This document shows, one piece after another, positions 57,604-64,000 of a DNA stretch of 64,000 nt. The position numbers and the translations under genes were made by a program. Under the pieces are notes generated by a model. The model did no database searches. It had not been told where the DNA came from and saw only the letters and a program-made list of their open reading frames with translations. Each line of letters opens with the position of its first letter. Within the stretch, counting starts at the first letter, position 1. Source of the stretch: Pseudomonas putida. GTDB lineage: Bacteria; Pseudomonadota; Gammaproteobacteria; Pseudomonadales; Pseudomonadaceae. The stretch lies in assembly GCF_001636055.1 (NCBI RefSeq), contig NZ_CP011789.1, forward strand, positions 434,001 through 498,000. The letters are read 5' to 3'.

Positions 57604-59136
57604 GTGTCAGTGGAACTTTGGCAGCAGTGCGTGGAGCTTCTGCGCGACGAACTGCCTGCCCAGCAATTCAACACCTGGATCCGTCCGCTACAGGTCGAAG
57701 CCGAAGGCGACGAGTTGCGCGTCTATGCGCCTAACCGTTTCGTTCTCGATTGGGTCAATGAAAAGTACCTCGGCCGCCTGCTCGAACTGCTGGGTGAACA
57801 AGGCAACGGCCTTGCACCTGCCCTCTCCTTATTAATAGGCAGTCGCCGTAGCTCCGCACCGAGGGCGGCACCTAACGCGCCGGTCAGTGCCGCGGTCGCT
57901 GCATCGCTGGCTCAGAGTCAGGCCAAGCCCCCCGTCCAGTCACCGGCGGTTGCCAGCGCACCGGTCACGGCGCCCGAACCTGCGTTGGTCAGTGAGGTGG
58001 AGGAATCTGCAGCCTCCCAGGATGGTTTCGACGGGATGGGCGATTCGACGCCTGCGCCTGCGGCGACCGCGCGCACCGAGCAACGGACCGTCCAGGTCGA
58101 AGGGGCGCTCAAGCACACCAGCTACCTGAACCGAACCTTCACCTTCGAGACCTTCGTGGAGGGTAAGTCCAACCAGCTGGCACGCGCTGCGGCCTGGCAG
58201 GTTGCCGACAACCCCAAGCACGGCTACAACCCACTCTTCCTTTATGGAGGCGTGGGCTTGGGTAAGACGCACTTGATGCATGCTGTGGGTAACCACCTGC
58301 TGAAGAAGAACCCGAATGCCAAGGTCGTCTACTTGCACTCGGAGCGTTTCGTCGCCGACATGGTCAAGGCGTTGCAGCTGAACGCCATCAACGAATTCAA
58401 GCGCTTCTACCGTTCGGTGGACGCGCTGTTGATCGACGATATCCAGTTCTTCGCCCGCAAGGAGCGTTCCCAGGAAGAGTTCTTCCACACCTTCAATGCC
58501 CTGCTCGAGGGTGGACAGCAGGTCATTCTCACCAGTGACCGCTACCCTAAAGAGATCGAAGGCCTGGAAGAGCGCCTGAAGTCGCGCTTTGGTTGGGGCC
58601 TGACCGTGGCTGTCGAGCCACCGGAACTGGAAACCCGTGTAGCGATCCTGATGAAGAAGGCCGACCAGGCCAAGGTCGAACTGCCGCACGATGCTGCGTT
58701 CTTCATCGCCCAGCGCATCCGCTCCAACGTGCGCGAACTGGAAGGCGCATTGAAGCGGGTGATCGCTCACTCGCACTTCATGGGGCGAGACATCACCATC
58801 GAGTTGATTCGCGAATCGCTCAAGGATCTGCTGGCACTGCAAGACAAGCTGGTCAGTGTGGATAACATCCAGCGCACGGTCGCCGAGTACTACAAGATCA
58901 AGATCTCCGATCTGTTGTCCAAGCGCCGCTCGCGCTCTGTCGCGCGCCCACGGCAGGTGGCCATGGCGTTATCCAAGGAGCTGACCAACCACAGTCTGCC
59001 CGAGATTGGCGACATGTTCGGCGGTCGGGATCACACCACCGTGCTGCACGCATGCCGCAAGATCAACGAATTGAAGGAATCCGACGCGGACATCCGCGAG
59101 GACTACAAGAACCTGCTGCGCACGCTGACCACCTGA
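57604..59136 (+). CDS. dnaA: Chromosomal replication initiator DnaA
   Basis: DnaA-ATP binds the DnaA boxes and opens oriC. The 510-residue protein has domain I ([20 protein letters not shown]), a long Ala/Pro-rich linker (about residues 80-165), an AAA+ domain with Walker A ([16 protein letters not shown]) and Walker B ([13 protein letters not shown]), and the domain IV DNA-binding helix [15 protein letters not shown]. The start is the GTG at 57604, where homology begins, with AGGGGA upstream. A perfect DnaA box (58857-58865) lies inside the gene. Confidence 0.97.
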   Translation: MSVELWQQCVELLRDELPAQQFNTWIRPLQVEAEGDELRVYAPNRFVLDWVNEKYLGRLLELLGEQGNGLAPALSLLIGSRRSSAPRAAPNAPVSAAVAASLAQSQAKPPVQSPAVASAPVTAPEPALVSEVEESAASQDGFDGMGDSTPAPAATARTEQRTVQVEGALKHTSYLNRTFTFETFVEGKSNQLARAAAWQVADNPKHGYNPLFLYGGVGLGKTHLMHAVGNHLLKKNPNAKVVYLHSERFVADMVKALQLNAINEFKRFYRSVDALLIDDIQFFARKERSQEEFFHTFNALLEGGQQVILTSDRYPKEIEGLEERLKSRFGWGLTVAVEPPELETRVAILMKKADQAKVELPHDAAFFIAQRIRSNVRELEGALKRVIAHSHFMGRDITIELIRESLKDLLALQDKLVSVDNIQRTVAEYYKIKISDLLSKRRSRSVARPRQVAMALSKELTNHSLPEIGDMFGGRDHTTVLHACRKINELKESDADIREDYKNLLRTLTT

Positions 59137-59176
59137 TGGGTGTCGGCGCAGCTCTTTGAAGGCAAGGGACTAGACC

Positions 59177-60280
59177 ATGCATTTCACCATTCAACGCGAA
59201 GCCCTGTTGAAACCCCTGCAACTGGTCGCAGGCGTCGTCGAGCGCCGCCAGACCTTGCCGGTCCTGTCCAACGTGCTGCTGGTCGTGCAAGGCCAGCAGT
59301 TGTCGTTGACCGGTACCGACCTGGAAGTCGAACTGGTTGGCCGCGTGCAGCTGGAAGAGCCGGCTGAGCCCGGCGAGATCACCGTCCCGGCGCGTAAGCT
59401 GATGGATATCTGCAAGAGCCTGCCCAGCGATGCGCTGATCGATATCAAGGTCGATGAGCAGAAGCTGCTGGTCAAGGCTGGCCGTAGCCGTTTCACCCTG
59501 TCGACCCTGCCGGCCAACGACTTCCCCACCGTGGAAGAAGGCCCGGGTTCGCTCACCTGCAACCTGGAGCAGAGCAAACTGCGTCGCCTGATCGAGCGCA
59601 CCAGCTTCGCCATGGCCCAGCAGGACGTTCGCTACTACCTCAACGGCATGCTGCTGGAAGTTTCCACCGACACCCTGCGCGCTGTCGCCACTGACGGTCA
59701 CCGTCTGGCACTGTGCGCCATGCAGGCACCCATCGGCCAGGCCGAGCGTCACCAGGTCATCGTGCCGCGCAAAGGTATTCTGGAGCTGGCGCGTCTGCTG
59801 ACCGATCCGGAGGGCATGGTCAGTATTGTCCTGGGCCAGCACCACATTCGTGCGACCACCGGTGAGTTCACCTTTACCTCGAAACTGGTGGACGGCAAGT
59901 TCCCGGATTACGAGCGTGTACTGCCCAAGGGCGGTGACAAGCTGGTGATCGGTGATCGCCAGGCGCTGCGTGAAGCCTTCAGCCGTACTGCGATCCTGTC
60001 CAACGAGAAGTACCGCGGCATCCGCCTGCAACTGGCCTCCGGCCAGCTGAAGATTCAGGCCAACAACCCCGAGCAGGAAGAAGCTGAAGAAGAGATCAGC
60101 GTCGACTACGAAGGCGGTTCGCTGGAGATCGGCTTCAACGTCAGCTATCTGCTGGACGTCCTGGGAGTCATGACCACTGAGCAGGTTCGTCTGATTCTCG
60201 CCGACTCCAACAGCAGCGCCCTGCTGCAGGAAGCCGGTAATGACGACTCGTCCTACGTTGTCATGCCGATGCGTCTGTAA
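59177..60280 (+). CDS. dnaN: DNA polymerase III beta sliding clamp
   Basis: The 367-residue protein forms the dimeric ring that tethers polymerase III to DNA. Three clamp domains are visible, with MHFTIQREALLKPLQLVAGV and RRQTLPVLSNVLLVV at the start and YVVMPMRL at the end (the MPMRL tail is typical). It lies 40 bases after dnaA and 15 bases before recF, so the three genes are probably co-transcribed. Confidence 0.97.
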   Translation: MHFTIQREALLKPLQLVAGVVERRQTLPVLSNVLLVVQGQQLSLTGTDLEVELVGRVQLEEPAEPGEITVPARKLMDICKSLPSDALIDIKVDEQKLLVKAGRSRFTLSTLPANDFPTVEEGPGSLTCNLEQSKLRRLIERTSFAMAQQDVRYYLNGMLLEVSTDTLRAVATDGHRLALCAMQAPIGQAERHQVIVPRKGILELARLLTDPEGMVSIVLGQHHIRATTGEFTFTSKLVDGKFPDYERVLPKGGDKLVIGDRQALREAFSRTAILSNEKYRGIRLQLASGQLKIQANNPEQEEAEEEISVDYEGGSLEIGFNVSYLLDVLGVMTTEQVRLILADSNSSALLQEAGNDDSSYVVMPMRL

Positions 60281-60295
60281 CCTGTAGCAGGCCAA

Positions 60296-63824
<3,529 letters not shown>

Positions 63825-63842
63825 TTACGCGCTTCAGCTACG

Positions 63843-63873
63843 AAAAAGCCAAGGCCTGTCGCCTTGGCTTTTT
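63843..63873 (+). terminator. Terminator after gyrB
   Basis: AAAAAGCCAAGGC and GCCTTGGCTTTTT form a perfect 13-bp stem with a CTGTC loop, 18 bases after the gyrB stop codon. Both strands end in T-runs, so it can stop both convergent transcripts. Confidence 0.93.
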
Positions 63874-63898
63874 CGTTTTCCGAGACGCGAAACACAAA

Positions 63899-63914
63899 TG
63901 TTCCACGTGAAACA
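63899..63914. other. parS-like site downstream of gyrB (hybrid half-sites)
   Basis: TGTTCCACGTGAAACA joins a TGTTCCAC half of the perfect sites with a GTGAAACA half of the TGTTTCACGTGAAACA form used by many bacteria. It is intergenic, between gyrB and the convergent regulator gene. Confidence 0.75.
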
Positions 63915-63928
63915 CTGTTCGAATGGCG

Positions 63929-64000
63929 TCAGGCTTCAAGGTCCTTGAGCCTTCGGTACAAGGTGCGTTCACTCATCCCCAGCTGTTTGGCCAGCTCGCG
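63929..64000 (-). CDS. 3' end of a Fis-type helix-turn-helix regulator (partial)
   Basis: The last 23 codons on the minus strand read RELAKQLGMSERTLYRRLKD then LEA and stop. This is a Fis-family helix-turn-helix (HTH_8), typical of the C-terminus of sigma-54-dependent activators and some response regulators. The rest of the gene lies beyond the window, so the exact family is undecided. Confidence 0.7.
   Translation of the reverse strand, partial: RELAKQLGMSERTLYRRLKDLEA

Overview
The window is a stretch of a fluorescent pseudomonad chromosome around its replication origin. High GC, the order atpI-atpBEFHAGDC / parB-parA-rsmG-mnmG / mnmE-yidC-yidD-rnpA-rpmH / oriC / dnaA-dnaN-recF-gyrB, and the flanking pyruvate carboxylase, zwf, uvrD, cls and lpd genes point to the Pseudomonas putida/entomophila group. 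The hydrogen cyanide operon beside the origin fits an entomophila-like member better than P. putida KT2440. No tRNA, rRNA or CRISPR array was seen. The species assignment is inference from gene content and recall; no search was run.

Layout. 1-6.0 kb: two GNAT acetyltransferases, a two-subunit pyruvate carboxylase (minus) with a divergent LysR regulator, and a small convergent gene. 6.1-8.5 kb: an RpiR/HexR-like regulator divergent from a glucose-6-phosphate dehydrogenase gene, with a clear palindromic operator between them. 8.5-19.4 kb: membrane GGDEF-EAL protein, uvrD, Tim44-like protein, SMI1/KNR4 protein, Kef-type antiporter, acyl-CoA thioesterase, pdxY and a DUF3301 protein. 19.4-23.7 kb: a zinc-starvation module (zigA, DUF1826, a second CobW GTPase on minus; a small secreted protein and folE2 on plus) around one Zur box. 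23.7-28.6 kb: DUF3617 protein, cls, cfa, lpd.

28.6-36.8 kb is accessory DNA between the core genes lpd and glmS. It holds hcnABC, an amino-acid permease, a colicin E3-like rRNase bacteriocin with its immunity gene behind a LexA box, an IS3-type transposase remnant and two coding-like fragments. Its right end is the glmS 3' end, the usual Tn7 target. 36.8-48.2 kb: glmS-glmR, glmU and the complete atp operon. 48.3-57.0 kb: parAB, the rRNA/tRNA-modification genes and yidC-yidD-rnpA-rpmH. 57.0-57.6 kb: oriC with five perfect DnaA boxes. 57.6-63.8 kb: dnaA-dnaN-recF-gyrB, followed by the 3' end of a Fis-type regulator.

How it fits together. The origin region carries its own segregation system: parAB plus four parS-like sites, two in recF, one after gyrB and one 34 kb away inside folE2. 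A second DnaA-box cluster lies between mnmG and mnmE, and perfect DnaA-box 9-mers occur inside many genes of the window, far above chance. Regulated accessory units (zinc starvation, cyanide, SOS-induced bacteriocin) sit within about 40 kb of the origin.
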